Positions 34,354-43,759 are shown, counted from the stretch's first letter. The stretch: DNA of 64,000 nt from Lachnospiraceae bacterium (GCA_017551165.1 JAFZMO010000157.1:1-64000); one strand, 5' to 3'. Numbers and translations are program-made. Notes: generated from the sequence alone by a model not told the origin.

Positions 34354-35159
34354 AGGTACGGTTGGATGTGTGCATGGTGAGCCGGGAGATGACCGCATCC
34401 CGGGAGAAGGCGCGCGAGAAGATCCAATCCGGCCTTGTGTCGGTGGATGGAGTCACGCAGACCAAGCCCGGCACGATGATCGCGGAGGACGCGGTGATCA
34501 CGGTCGCGGAGGACGGCGAGGAGTTCGTCGGGCGCGGCGGTCGGAAAATGGAGAAGCTCCTCTCGCTGTACAAGCCATCGCTTGACGGGCTTCGCTGTAT
34601 CGACGTCGGTGCTTCGACCGGAGGGTTCACCGAGGCGATGCTTCGACGCGGGGCGGAGAGAGTATTTTCCGTAGACGTCGGAACGGACCAGCTGGCGGAT
34701 TCGCTTCGGAGCGATCCGAGAGTGGTCGTGATGGAGCAGACGGACATCCGGACGGTCACGGCGGAAGGACTCGGCGGGCCGGTGGATTTTGCGGGGATCG
34801 ACGTATCGTTCATCTCCCTCACGCTGATCCTGCCGTGTGTCGCGGCGCTGTTGCGGCCGGGCGCGGAGATCGGATGCCTGATCAAACCGCAGTTTGAGGC
34901 GGGAAGAAACAATGTCGGCAAGCGCGGGGTCGTCAAGGACCCGAAGGTGCACATCGAGGTTCTCACGCGGATCCTCGCGGCGGCACAGGCCGTCGGGCTG
35001 CAGGCGCTTGCGCTCACGGATTCTCCGATCCGCGGGCAGAACGGCAACATCGAATACCTCCTGTACGCGCGCTACGCGCCGGAGGAGGCGCTTGTGACAT
35101 CCCCGGATGTCAATGCGGAAAGGACGGTTCATGAAGCGTTTTTGTATCATCGCCAATAA
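34350..35159 (+). CDS. tlyA: TlyA family rRNA methyltransferase/hemolysin-like protein
   Basis: 269 aa from GTG at 34350, overlapping the dxs stop by 4 bases; a longer form starting inside dxs is unlikely. N-terminal S4 RNA-binding domain (RLDVCMVSREMTASREKA, about residues 4-60), then an FtsJ-like methyltransferase domain with the SAM motif CIDVGASTGGFTE at about 85-97 and IKPQFEAGR near 185. In mycobacteria TlyA makes 2'-O-methyl cytidines in 16S and 23S rRNA; in Firmicutes this gene (yqxC) sits in the same operon position but is less studied. nadK starts 29 bases before its end. Confidence 0.94.
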   Translation: MKVRLDVCMVSREMTASREKAREKIQSGLVSVDGVTQTKPGTMIAEDAVITVAEDGEEFVGRGGRKMEKLLSLYKPSLDGLRCIDVGASTGGFTEAMLRRGAERVFSVDVGTDQLADSLRSDPRVVVMEQTDIRTVTAEGLGGPVDFAGIDVSFISLTLILPCVAALLRPGAEIGCLIKPQFEAGRNNVGKRGVVKDPKVHIEVLTRILAAAQAVGLQALALTDSPIRGQNGNIEYLLYARYAPEEALVTSPDVNAERTVHEAFLYHRQ

Positions 35160-35970
35160 GGAGAAGGATCCGGACGGACGCTACTGCGGCGAGCTCGCGC
35201 AGTTCCTCACGGAGCGCGGCTGCACCGTATGGCAGTGTGCGCCGATGGTTCCCGGTGAGGATGCGGCATCCCGGTTCGCGGACATGCCTGCGGACACGGA
35301 GTGTGCGATCGTGCTCGGCGGGGACGGAACGTTCCTTCACGCTGCCAAGGCACTCCTTGCGGGCAGGGCGGCGATCTTGGGAATTAACCTCGGAACGCTC
35401 GGCTTTCTGACCTCGGCGGAGTACCGGGGTGCAAAAACGGCGCTTGAGAGCGTCATCCGGGGCGAGTACGAGGAACTCCTCGTGGGCGCGCTCGACCTCG
35501 TGTGGTGCGACGGGCAGAAGACCCCGGCCGCGGCCATGAACGAGATCGTCGTTGCGAGAAACGGATTCTCGCGACTCATTCATCTTCAGGTGCTGGTCAA
35601 CGGACAGGTGGTGTCCGACTACTTAAGCGACGGTGTCATCATTGCGACGCCGATCGGTTCGACCGGCTACAGTCTGAGCGCGGGCGGCCCGATCGTGCAG
35701 CCGCACGCGGAGATACTGTTGATCACACCGATCTGTCCGCACACGATGCAGGCGAGACCGCTCGCCGTGTCGAACCGCGACAGGATCACGGTACGGGTGC
35801 TGCGAGGCTCCCGGTCGATCCCCGGGGAGGCGCTTGTCTCCGCGGACGGGGATGAAATCGGTTTGTTGGATGTGGGGCAGGAAATTACGATCTACCGGGG
35901 CGACGCGACGGCGCGCGTATTAAACGTCGGTGACGTCACCTTCTGGGATCGCGTAAAGAGTAAGTTATAA
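35131..35970 (+). CDS. nadK: NAD kinase
   Basis: 279 aa from the ATG at 35131, chosen for AAAGGA 7 bases upstream; it overlaps tlyA. Phosphorylates NAD+ to NADP+ in the cytoplasm. Seen: the GGDGTFLHAA nucleotide motif at about residues 67-76, the NE pair in AAMNEIVVARN, SDGVIIATPIGSTGYSLSA in two parts at about 167-185 with the following GGPI, and a C-terminal DG segment (SADGDEIG). All are hallmarks of the NadK family. Position between tlyA and argR is usual for Clostridia. Confidence 0.97.
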   Translation: MKRFCIIANKEKDPDGRYCGELAQFLTERGCTVWQCAPMVPGEDAASRFADMPADTECAIVLGGDGTFLHAAKALLAGRAAILGINLGTLGFLTSAEYRGAKTALESVIRGEYEELLVGALDLVWCDGQKTPAAAMNEIVVARNGFSRLIHLQVLVNGQVVSDYLSDGVIIATPIGSTGYSLSAGGPIVQPHAEILLITPICPHTMQARPLAVSNRDRITVRVLRGSRSIPGEALVSADGDEIGLLDVGQEITIYRGDATARVLNVGDVTFWDRVKSKL

Positions 35971-35972
35971 CG

Positions 35973-35984
35973 GCACTTCGGTGC
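35973..35984 (+). promoter_or_regulatory. UUCG tetraloop hairpin upstream of argR ribosome site
   Basis: GCAC-TTCG-GTGC: a four-pair stem closed by the very stable C(UUCG)G loop, ending 13 bases before the argR ATG. Confidence 0.6.
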
Positions 35985-35997
35985 GGAAAGGACAGGA

Positions 35998-36495
35998 ATG
36001 ATGAAATCCAATCGACAGAATAAGATATTGGAACTTGTTGCAGCCAATGAGATCGAGACGCAGGAGGAATTGGCGGTTCTTCTGAAGGAGTGCGGCCTCA
36101 AGGTCACACAGGCGACAATCTCCCGCGATATCCGCGAGCTCAATCTCACCAAGGTCACCGGTGAGAACGGCCGCCAGAAGTACATTGTGCTCGGCCGCGA
36201 GAACTCGGAGAGCGGACGCATGAGCCGTTATGCGCGCATGCTCCGTGACGCGGTTGTCTCCGCGGACACCGCGAAGAACCTTCTCGTGATCCGCACGAGC
36301 CCCGGTATGGCTTCGCTCGTCGGCGCCGCCGTTGACGCGATCGGCCTGACCGACCTCGTCGGCTGCCTTGCAGGCGACGACACGGTGTTCTGCGCGTTCA
36401 AGGAGGACGAGGACGCTGCTGCAGCGCTCGAGGAGCTCCGGGAGAAGATGGACTCCGCCGAGGATGAGAAGGGCGGTCGCAAGAAGCGCAGCTGA
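35998..36495 (+). CDS. argR: Arginine repressor ArgR/AhrC
   Basis: 165 aa; adjacent ATGs at 35998 and 36001. Hexameric regulator that binds ARG boxes when arginine is present, repressing arginine synthesis and activating its breakdown. Seen: N-terminal winged helix with QEELAVLLKECG and VTQATISRDIREL (recognition helix), then the C-terminal arginine-binding domain with LVIRTSPGMAS and LVGCLAGDDTVF. The last 20 residues are an extra charged tail (EDEKGGRKKRS), longer than usual. In its normal Firmicutes place before recN, but with yebC inserted between. Confidence 0.96.
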   Translation: MMKSNRQNKILELVAANEIETQEELAVLLKECGLKVTQATISRDIRELNLTKVTGENGRQKYIVLGRENSESGRMSRYARMLRDAVVSADTAKNLLVIRTSPGMASLVGAAVDAIGLTDLVGCLAGDDTVFCAFKEDEDAAAALEELREKMDSAEDEKGGRKKRS

Positions 36496-36542
36496 CGCCC
36501 GGTATGACAACGTAAGAAATGCGGACACGCTCCGCTTTTCGC

Positions 36543-36557
36543 CGGAAACATTTTCCG
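36543..36557 (+). promoter_or_regulatory. Small hairpin upstream of yebC built from the GGAAAAT motif
   Basis: CGGAAA (36543-36548) pairs with TTTCCG (36552-36557) around three bases, in the 95-base gap before yebC; TATACA downstream might be a -10 box. Confidence 0.4.
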
Positions 36558-36590
36558 CAATATACAAATCTTGAAAGACAGGAGTTAGTT

Positions 36591-37322
36591 ATGTCAGGAC
36601 ATTCCAAATTTGCCAACATCAAACACAAGAAGGAGAAAAATGACGCCGCGAAGGGCAAGATCTTTACGCGCATCGGCCGCGAGATCGCCGTTGCCGTGAA
36701 GGAGGGCGGCCCCGATGTGAACAACAACTCGAAGCTGAAGGATGTTGTCGCAAAGGCCAAGGCCAACAACATGCCCAACGATACGATCGAGCGCAGCATC
36801 AAGAAGGCTGCCGGCGATGCGAACTCCGTGAACTACGAGTTCGTTTCGTACGAGGGATACGGCCCGAAGGGTACCGCGATCATCGTGGATGCGCTCACGG
36901 ACAACAAGAACCGTACCGCAGCCAACGTTCGCTCGGCGTTCACGAAGGGTCAGGGCAGCGTCGGTCCGATGGGCTGCGTGTCGTACATGTTCGATGAGAA
37001 GGGTCAGATCATCATCGACAAGGAAGACTTCGACATGGATCCCGATGAGCTGATGATGCTCGCACTCGACGCGGGAGCAGAGGATTTTGCGGACGAGGAG
37101 GACTCGTACGAGATCATCACCGCACCGGATGACTTCTCCGCAGTGCGCGAGGCGCTCGAGGCGGCCGGCGTGCCGATGATCGAGGCGGAGGTCACGAAGA
37201 TCCCGCAGACGTATGTCGACCTCACGGATGAGACCGATATCAAGCTGATCACCCGCATCATCGACCTTCTCGAGGAGGACGATGACGTTCAGGAAGTTTA
37301 CACGAACTGGAGTGATCAATAG
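36591..37322 (+). CDS. yebC: YebC/PmpR family protein
   Basis: 243 aa from the ATG at 36591 (AGGAGTTAGTT upstream). Annotated in many genomes as a transcriptional regulator; more recent work links the family (with mitochondrial TACO1) to helping ribosomes through proline-rich stretches. Seen: the invariant start [44 protein letters not shown] and GCVSYMFD, covering all three domains. It is inserted between argR and recN, which are normally adjacent. The stop codon lies inside a perfect stem-loop. Confidence 0.96.
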   Translation: MSGHSKFANIKHKKEKNDAAKGKIFTRIGREIAVAVKEGGPDVNNNSKLKDVVAKAKANNMPNDTIERSIKKAAGDANSVNYEFVSYEGYGPKGTAIIVDALTDNKNRTAANVRSAFTKGQGSVGPMGCVSYMFDEKGQIIIDKEDFDMDPDELMMLALDAGAEDFADEEDSYEIITAPDDFSAVREALEAAGVPMIEAEVTKIPQTYVDLTDETDIKLITRIIDLLEEDDDVQEVYTNWSDQ

Positions 37323-37429
37323 CGAACAAAATGTTCGCTATTGATACGATTATCGCAGGATCGCGCAGCGGTAATTTGCTTGCTTTGCAAGCGCGCGATC
37401 CGCGGCGCAGAACGCGAGCGTTCTGCGAT
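37315..37429. other. Multi-hairpin structured element between yebC and recN
   Basis: First a perfect 14-bp stem (37315-37328 with 37332-37345) that includes the yebC stop. Then GGATCGCGC (37358-37366) with GCGCGATCC (37393-37401), enclosing GCTTGC/GCAAGC. Then CGCAGAACG (37406-37414) with CGTTCTGCG (37419-37427). An outer ATCGCAG/CTGCGAT pair (37352-37358, 37423-37429) can enclose the last two. No T run follows, so it is not an ordinary terminator. Confidence 0.75.
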
Positions 37430-37475
37430 CATATGATTAGCATGCTTTATCCCCCGGAGAAAGGGAAAGGATTAT

Positions 37476-39155
37476 ATGCTGTCTGAATTACACGTAAAGA
37501 ATTTTGCGATCCTCGACGAGGTTTCGGTCGAGTTCGGCGCGGGACTCAACGTCCTCACCGGCGAGACCGGAGCCGGTAAATCGCTCCTGCTCGGGTCGGT
37601 CAACGCCGCTCTGGGCGGGAAGGTTTCGAAGGATTTCCTCGGCTCGAACGGGGACTATGCGCTCGCGGAGCTGTTGTTTGACAACGACGAGTGCGTGCGG
37701 GACCTGCTCGAGCAGTATGAGCTCCCGACGTCGGACATGCTCGTGATCTCGCGCCGTATCACCGACACGGGGCGGAGCGTGAGCCGCATCAACGGCGAGA
37801 CGGTCAGCACGGCGATCGTGAAGGAGGTGGCTTCGCGCCTCTTCGACGTTCACGGTCAGCACGACCATCAGAACCTGTTGTACCCGGCCAAGCAGCTCGC
37901 TCTTCTGGACCGCTACGCCGGCGCGGAGGCGTTGGCAGTGGCTGCGGAAGTGCGGTCGCTGGCACGGGAGTACAAGACGGCCGTCCGCGAGCTCACGGAG
38001 GCGCAGGAGCGCGGTGCGGCGAGAGCGAGAGAGCTCGCGATGGCGCAGTATGAGTACGATGAGATCATCGCCGCAAGGCTTGTACCCGGCGAGGACGAGA
38101 TCGCCGAGGAGCGGTTCCGCGTTCTCTCGAACCGGGAGAAGCTGACGGAAGCATGCGCGGAGGCGGATTCCCTTCTCTCAACGGACGCAGCCTCGGTCAC
38201 GGCGGGCATCGGCAAGGCGCTACGGAAGCTCTCGAAGGCTTCCTCGCTCGATCCGAAGCTCGAGGCGATCTACGAGGAACTCCGTCTGGCGGAGGAGCAG
38301 GTGGATGACATTGCGGCAAGGCTTTCGGACTACCTCTCGGAGATCACCGGGACGGAGGCGGAGCTTGCCGAGGTCGGCGAGAGACTCGACGTCATCAACC
38401 GCCTGAAGTCCAAGTACGGACGCACCATAGAAGCGATCCTCGCATACGCCGAGGAGGCGGAGCGGACGATCGCAAAGCTCTCGGATTTCGAGGGGTATGT
38501 CGCTTCCCTCACCGCGAAGGTGAAGGAGTCGGAGCAGAAGCTCCGTACAGAAGCGGCGAAGCTCACGAAGCTTCGCAGGAGCGCTGCGGAGGATCTCTCC
38601 GCCAAGGTGCGCGCGGCACTGTCGGAGCTCAATTTCCTGAATTCCGAGTTTACGGTCGAGTTCCGTGAGCTCGCAGAGCCCGGGGAGACGGGCGCCGAGG
38701 AGGCGGAGTTCATGATTTCCGCGAACCCCGGGGAGCCGCTTCGTCCCCTTGCGAAGATCGCGAGCGGCGGCGAGCTGTCCCGCGTGATGCTTGCCCTGAA
38801 GACGGCGAGCGCGGGGAAGGACGAGATCGAGACCTTATTTTTCGACGAGATCGATGCCGGGATCAGCGGGCGCACCGCGCAGAAGGTGGCGGAGAAGCTC
38901 GCACAGATCGCGCAGTCGAAGCAGGTGATCTGCATCACGCATCTGCCGCAGATCGCGGCGATGGCGGACTGCCACTTTGAGATCACAAAACAGGCCGAGG
39001 ACGGGAAGACGCGCACGACACTTGCGAAGCTCACGGAGGACGAGGTTCCGAGGGAGCTTGCGAGAATGCTCGGCGGCGCGGAGATCACCGAGTCCGTCAT
39101 GGCCAACGCGAAGGAGATGCGGGAGCTGGCGCGACAGCGCAGAAACCTCGCATGA
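37476..39155 (+). CDS. recN: DNA repair protein RecN
   Basis: 559 aa, typical length. SMC-like ATPase that acts early in double-strand break repair. Seen: Walker A GETGAGKSLL at about residues 29-38, a Q-loop region with DVHGQHDHQNLLYP near 125, a long helical middle (about 150-440) forming the coiled coil, then the signature IASGGELSRVMLALK and Walker B TLFFDEIDAGISG, and the ITHLPQIAA switch. Preceded by GGAGAAAGGGAAAGG. The 150-base gap to yebC is filled with hairpins, so recN may be separately controlled. Confidence 0.97.
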   Translation: MLSELHVKNFAILDEVSVEFGAGLNVLTGETGAGKSLLLGSVNAALGGKVSKDFLGSNGDYALAELLFDNDECVRDLLEQYELPTSDMLVISRRITDTGRSVSRINGETVSTAIVKEVASRLFDVHGQHDHQNLLYPAKQLALLDRYAGAEALAVAAEVRSLAREYKTAVRELTEAQERGAARARELAMAQYEYDEIIAARLVPGEDEIAEERFRVLSNREKLTEACAEADSLLSTDAASVTAGIGKALRKLSKASSLDPKLEAIYEELRLAEEQVDDIAARLSDYLSEITGTEAELAEVGERLDVINRLKSKYGRTIEAILAYAEEAERTIAKLSDFEGYVASLTAKVKESEQKLRTEAAKLTKLRRSAAEDLSAKVRAALSELNFLNSEFTVEFRELAEPGETGAEEAEFMISANPGEPLRPLAKIASGGELSRVMLALKTASAGKDEIETLFFDEIDAGISGRTAQKVAEKLAQIAQSKQVICITHLPQIAAMADCHFEITKQAEDGKTRTTLAKLTEDEVPRELARMLGGAEITESVMANAKEMRELARQRRNLA

Positions 39156-39227
39156 TCGCGGTATAACACGGTTAAAAACTTGCCATATAGCGAGAAACAA
39201 ATAAGAAACAATGCTTGGAGGCTTGGT

Positions 39228-40664
39228 ATGAAGAAGATTTTGTTTGCGGCTTCGGAATGTGTACCGTTTATCAAGACGGGCGGTTTGGCGGATGTTGTCG
39301 GATCGCTTCCGAAGTACATCAACAAGGATGAGTTTGACGTTCGCGTGATCCTGCCGAAGTACATGGCGATCCCGCAGAAGTACAAGGATCAGATGGAGTT
39401 CATCACGAACTTCACCGTGGATCTGTCGTGGAGAACACAGTACGTCGGCCTGTTCCGCACGGTATACGAGGGCGTGACGTTCTACTTCATCGACAATGAG
39501 TTTTATTTTGCGGGCAATCATCCGTACGGCTATATCCACGAGGATATCGAGAAGTTCGCCTTCTTCTGCAAGGCGGTCCTCTCGGCGCTGCCGACGCTCG
39601 ATTTCCGCCCGGACATCATTCACTGCCACGACTGGCAGACCGGTCTGATCCCCGTCATGCTGCATGACCGCTTCCAGGACAACGAGTTCTTCCGCGGCAT
39701 CAAGACGATCATGACGATCCACAACCTGAAGTTCCAGGGCATCTGGGACAAGAAGGCGGTGATGGACATCACCGGGCTCTCGGAGTATTATTTTTCGCCC
39801 GACAAGCTCGAGGCGTACGGCGACGCGAACTACTTAAAGGGCGGTCTCGTGTATGCCGACCGCATCACGACGGTCAGCAACTCGTACGCGAACGAGATCA
39901 AGACGCAGTTCTACGGCGAGGGTCTCGACGGCCTTCTCAACGCGCGCAGCAACTGCCTCACGGGTATCGTCAACGGTATCGATTACAAGGAGTATGATCC
40001 GGCGACCGATCCGCTGATCTACAACAACTACGACGCGATCACGTTCCGCAAGGAGAAGAGCAAGAACAAGCGCGCTCTCCAGCAGGAACTCGGTCTCGAT
40101 GTGAACGAAAAGATCTTCATGATGGGCGTTGTGTCCCGTCTGACGGACCAGAAGGGCTTCGACCTGATCGACTATGTGATCGAGGAGCTCTGCGCGGAGG
40201 ACACGCAGTTTGTCATCCTCGGCACGGGCGACCCGAAGTACGAGAATCTGTTCCGCCACTACGAGTGGAAGTACAAAAACCGCGTCTCGGCGAGCATTTA
40301 CTACAACAACGAGCGCTCTCACCGCATCTACGCGGCGTGCGACGCGTTCCTGATGCCCTCGCTGTTTGAGCCCTGCGGACTCTCGCAGCTGATGGCGCTT
40401 CGCTACGGCACGGTGCCGATCGTGCGCGAGACCGGCGGCCTTCGCGACACGGTGGAGCCGTACAACCAGTACGAGAACCGCGGAACCGGCTTCGGCTTCT
40501 GCAACTACAACGCGCACGAGATGCTTAATACGGTGCGCTACGCCAAGAGCGTGTACTACGATCATCGCCGCGAGTGGAACAAGATTGTCGACCGCGGTAT
40601 GGCGATGGATTTCTCGTGGACGAACTCGGCGAAGCAGTATGAGGATCTTTACAGATACATTTAA
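39228..40664 (+). CDS. glgA: Glycogen synthase (ADP-glucose dependent, GT5)
   Basis: 478 aa from the ATG at 39228 (TTGGAGGCTTGG upstream). Adds glucose from ADP-glucose to growing alpha-1,4-glucan. Seen: the N-terminal KTGGLADVVGSLP motif (Lys16 binds the donor), the DWQTGL segment, the KGGLVYADRITTVS block, VSRLTDQKG and the C-terminal PSLFEPCGLSQL and RETGGLRDTV motifs. No other glycogen genes lie nearby; its place between recN and murE is unusual and suggests an isolated insertion. Transcribed in line with its neighbours. Confidence 0.96.
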   Translation: MKKILFAASECVPFIKTGGLADVVGSLPKYINKDEFDVRVILPKYMAIPQKYKDQMEFITNFTVDLSWRTQYVGLFRTVYEGVTFYFIDNEFYFAGNHPYGYIHEDIEKFAFFCKAVLSALPTLDFRPDIIHCHDWQTGLIPVMLHDRFQDNEFFRGIKTIMTIHNLKFQGIWDKKAVMDITGLSEYYFSPDKLEAYGDANYLKGGLVYADRITTVSNSYANEIKTQFYGEGLDGLLNARSNCLTGIVNGIDYKEYDPATDPLIYNNYDAITFRKEKSKNKRALQQELGLDVNEKIFMMGVVSRLTDQKGFDLIDYVIEELCAEDTQFVILGTGDPKYENLFRHYEWKYKNRVSASIYYNNERSHRIYAACDAFLMPSLFEPCGLSQLMALRYGTVPIVRETGGLRDTVEPYNQYENRGTGFGFCNYNAHEMLNTVRYAKSVYYDHRREWNKIVDRGMAMDFSWTNSAKQYEDLYRYI

Positions 40665-40693
40665 CGAGCTTAGATTCGGATAGTCCACAGGCG

Positions 40694-40717
40694 TCCCACA
40701 GCATCGGTGTTGTGGGA
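40694..40717 (+). terminator. Possible terminator after glgA
   Basis: TCCCACA (40694-40700) pairs with TGTGGGA (40711-40717), followed by TTTGCCAATTT. The T run is weak. Confidence 0.45.
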
Positions 40718-40735
40718 TTTGCCAATTTATAAAGG

Positions 40736-40753
40736 GACCGCGACAGCGCGGTC
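40736..40753 (+). promoter_or_regulatory. Leader stem-loop directly upstream of murE ribosome site
   Basis: GACCGCG (40736-40742) pairs perfectly with CGCGGTC (40747-40753), ending 15 bases before the murE ATG. Confidence 0.6.
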
Positions 40754-40768
40754 GGGCGGAGGCATGGG

Positions 40769-42247
40769 ATGCAAAACAGAATGAATCTCGGGGATCTTTT
40801 GGCGGAAATCCCGCATTCGATCCTGCAGGGAAGCGAAGATATCGAGGTGAGCGGAGTCGCATTTGACACGCGGAAAATTCTCGGCGGCGAGGTGTTCGTG
40901 TGCATCGTCGGCACGCAGGTCGACGGACATGACTTCATCGCGCAGGCGGCGGAGAAGGGAGCGGCGGCAGTCGTTGTCACGAGGGACGTCACGGCGCCCG
41001 AGGGCGTCACGGTGGTGCGCGTCGAGGACGACCGCAAGGCACTCTCGCTGCTGGCGTGCGACTGGTACGGCAACCCCTCGCGGTCACTGACGACCATCGG
41101 CATCACCGGCACGAAGGGAAAGACGACGACCGCGTACATGATCTACAACATGCTCAACGGCGCGGGAATCCCGTGCGGCTTGATCGGTACGGTGGAGATC
41201 ATCATCGGGGATGAGCACATTCCCGCGACGCACTCCACACCGGAGTCGCTGCTGGTGCAGGAGTACATGGCGCGCATGCGCGACGCAGGCCTCAAGGCGG
41301 TCGTGATGGAGGTTTCCTCGCAGGGCCTGAAGATGGACCGCGTCTACGGCATTCGCTATGATTTCGGACTCTTCACGAACCTCGAGCCCGACCACATCGG
41401 CGGCAACGAGCACCCGACGTTCGAGGACTACCGCGACTGCAAGAAGAAGCTCTTCACGATGTGCCGGAAGGGCATCTTCAACGCGGACGATTCGCACTGT
41501 GCGGAGATGATGGACGGCTGCACCTGCGAGGCGATCACGTTCGGCGCCTCCGAGGGGTGCGACTACCGCATGACGGACACACAGCTGATCAACGAGCCCG
41601 GGCGGAAGGGCGTTTCCTACCGCGTGACCGGAAGAGAGGACCTCTCGGTGGAGACGGAGATCCCGGGACGTTTTACGATGTACAACTCGCTCGCGGCACT
41701 CGTCGTCGGATGCGAGATGAACCTTCCGCGCGAGACGATGCTCAACGCGCTTTCGAAGGTCCGTGTGCGCGGCCGCGTGGAGAGCGTTCCGGTTTCGGAC
41801 CGCTTCACGGTGCTACTCGATTACGCGCACAACGGCATGTCCCTTCGGAGCCTTCTCTCGACGCTTCGCGAGTACAATCCGAAGCGCCTGGTGTGCATGT
41901 TCGGCTGCGGCGGAAACCGTGCGAAGGATCGCCGCTACGACATGGGCGAGATCTCGTCGAAGATGGCGGACCTCACGGTCGTAACCTCGGACAACCCCCG
42001 TTTTGAGGAGCCCGAGGACATCATTGCGGACATCCTCATCGGCGTGAAGAAGGGCCCCGGCAAGTACGTGACGGTGCCCGACCGGCGCGAGGCGATCGCG
42101 TATGTATTGGCGCACGCCGAGGACGGTGATTGCGTCGTGATCGCGGGCAAGGGCCACGAGGACTACCAGGAGATCCGCGGCGTCAAGCATCACATGGACG
42201 ACCGCGAGATGATCCTCGAGGAGGCCGCGAGACTCGGACTGAAGTAG
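40769..42247 (+). CDS. murE: UDP-MurNAc-L-Ala-D-Glu:meso-diaminopimelate ligase MurE
   Basis: 492 aa. Cytoplasmic Mur ligase adding the third stem-peptide residue. Seen: the ATP loop GITGTKGKTTT near residues 110-120, the carbamylated-Lys region after SSQGLKMDRV, N-terminal UDP-sugar domain, DYAHN in the C-terminal domain, and DNPRFEEP, the DNPR signature that marks meso-diaminopimelate rather than lysine as substrate. This implies DAP-type peptidoglycan. Ribosome site GGCGGAGGC. Together with murF it lies about 20 kb from the mraZ-rsmH division cluster rather than inside it. Confidence 0.97.
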   Translation: MQNRMNLGDLLAEIPHSILQGSEDIEVSGVAFDTRKILGGEVFVCIVGTQVDGHDFIAQAAEKGAAAVVVTRDVTAPEGVTVVRVEDDRKALSLLACDWYGNPSRSLTTIGITGTKGKTTTAYMIYNMLNGAGIPCGLIGTVEIIIGDEHIPATHSTPESLLVQEYMARMRDAGLKAVVMEVSSQGLKMDRVYGIRYDFGLFTNLEPDHIGGNEHPTFEDYRDCKKKLFTMCRKGIFNADDSHCAEMMDGCTCEAITFGASEGCDYRMTDTQLINEPGRKGVSYRVTGREDLSVETEIPGRFTMYNSLAALVVGCEMNLPRETMLNALSKVRVRGRVESVPVSDRFTVLLDYAHNGMSLRSLLSTLREYNPKRLVCMFGCGGNRAKDRRYDMGEISSKMADLTVVTSDNPRFEEPEDIIADILIGVKKGPGKYVTVPDRREAIAYVLAHAEDGDCVVIAGKGHEDYQEIRGVKHHMDDREMILEEAARLGLK

Positions 42248-42251
42248 GACC

Positions 42252-42265
42252 ATTTTACGGAAAAT
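42252..42265 (+). promoter_or_regulatory. Small AT hairpin between murE and murF
   Basis: ATTTT (42252-42256) pairs with AAAAT (42261-42265) around ACGG; it includes one copy of the enriched GGAAAAT motif. Weak. Confidence 0.3.
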
Positions 42266-42287
42266 AACCGAAAGAAGGACGGTACGG

Positions 42288-43742
42288 ATGACTTATACGG
42301 TGAGCGAGATTGCGGAGGGAATGGGCGCAAGGATCCTGTGCGGAGACCCGGACAGGATCGTCGGAAAGTATTCCTTTTCCTCCAAGGAGGGCGACGCGGA
42401 CACGATGTTCGTCCCGATGAAGGGCGAGCGTGTCGACGCGCATGATTTCATCGCGGATGCGTACGCGGGCGGAATGCGCGTGACGACGACGGAGCGCGGC
42501 GAGATCGTGCCCGGGACCGAGGGAATGACCTACCTTGCGGTCGACGATGCGAGGGAAGCGTGGCAGCGGCTCGGCGCTTTCTTTCGGACGAAGCACGCGG
42601 GCGTGCCGATGATCGCGATCACCGGAAGCGTGGGCAAGACGACGACGAAGGAGCTGACGGCGCTTGCGCTGTCGCCGGCCGGCAATGTGCTGAAGACGTT
42701 CGGCAACCGCAACGGACAGCTCGGTGTGCCGCAGATGATGGCAGAGCTTTCGGACGACACGGACTGCGCGGTCATCGAGATGGGCATGAGTCTTCCCGGG
42801 GAGATGGGGCGTATCGCGGAGGTCGCGATGCCGGACCATGCGGCCATCACGAACATCGGACTCTCGCACATCGGAAACCTCGGTTCGCAGGAGGGGATCC
42901 GCCGTGAGAAACTGTCGATCGTCAACCGCCTTCGCGAGGGCGGAACGCTGTTCATTAACGGCGATGATCCGCTGCTTCGCGTGCTGTGTCCGGACTGTCC
43001 GGAGTACAAGGGACCGGACGATATTTTGATGTATGACAAGACGCGGGAGCGCATGCAGAGTCTCACGGTTGTCGCATACGGAGCAGAAGCGTGGTGCCGC
43101 TACCGCTACGCTGCGGAGCAGCTCGGCGAGGAGAGTGCCCGCTTTGTATTTGAGGGACCGAACGGATCGCAGGAGGTGTCGCTCGCGGTGACCGGTCACC
43201 ACAACGTGTCGAACGCGACGCTCGCGATCGCGGTTGCGGAGACGTTCGGCGTCGATATGGACAAGGCCGCGGAGGCGCTTTCGACGTACCGGCCGATCTC
43301 GATGCGGGGCGGTCGGGAAATGCTGCCCGGCAACATTTTGCTCATCGACGACACGTACAACGCGAGCCCCGACTCGATGCGGAGCGGACTCGATGTGCTG
43401 TGTGCCGCGAAGGCGGAGCGCCACATCGCGATGCTGGCGGACATGTTTGAAATGGGCGACCACGCGGAGGAGGGACACCGCCGCGTCGGGCGCGATGTCG
43501 CGGAGCGGCCGGTCGACGTTCTGATCACGGTCGGCGAGCTGTCGGAGGCGATCGCGGACGAGGCGCGGAAGCGCTGCGAGGAGCTGGGAGAGACGAAGAT
43601 GATCCGCAGCGTACGGACGAGAGAGGAAGGCAGGGACTGCCTGCTCGGCCTGCTGCGTGAGGGGGACGCCGTGCTGCTGAAGGGCTCGCGCGGCATGAAG
43701 CTTGACGAGGTCGCGGATGCGCTTCGCAAGCGTGAGGGGTAA
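42288..43742 (+). CDS. murF: UDP-MurNAc-tripeptide--D-Ala-D-Ala ligase MurF
   Basis: 484 aa. Adds D-Ala-D-Ala to UDP-MurNAc-tripeptide, completing the cytoplasmic peptidoglycan precursor. Seen: ATP loop ITGSVGKTTTKE near residues 110-120, KTFGNRNGQLGVP, VIEMGMS with GEMGRIA, the NIGLSHIGNLG stretch, and the C-terminal LIDDTYNASPDSM motif. ATG at 42288 with GAAGGACGG upstream, 40 bases after murE. priA follows after 17 bases, so the cell-wall pair leads directly into the replication/translation operon. Confidence 0.97.
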   Translation: MTYTVSEIAEGMGARILCGDPDRIVGKYSFSSKEGDADTMFVPMKGERVDAHDFIADAYAGGMRVTTTERGEIVPGTEGMTYLAVDDAREAWQRLGAFFRTKHAGVPMIAITGSVGKTTTKELTALALSPAGNVLKTFGNRNGQLGVPQMMAELSDDTDCAVIEMGMSLPGEMGRIAEVAMPDHAAITNIGLSHIGNLGSQEGIRREKLSIVNRLREGGTLFINGDDPLLRVLCPDCPEYKGPDDILMYDKTRERMQSLTVVAYGAEAWCRYRYAAEQLGEESARFVFEGPNGSQEVSLAVTGHHNVSNATLAIAVAETFGVDMDKAAEALSTYRPISMRGGREMLPGNILLIDDTYNASPDSMRSGLDVLCAAKAERHIAMLADMFEMGDHAEEGHRRVGRDVAERPVDVLITVGELSEAIADEARKRCEELGETKMIRSVRTREEGRDCLLGLLREGDAVLLKGSRGMKLDEVADALRKREG

Positions 43743-43759
43743 CCCTGTAGGAGTTGTTT

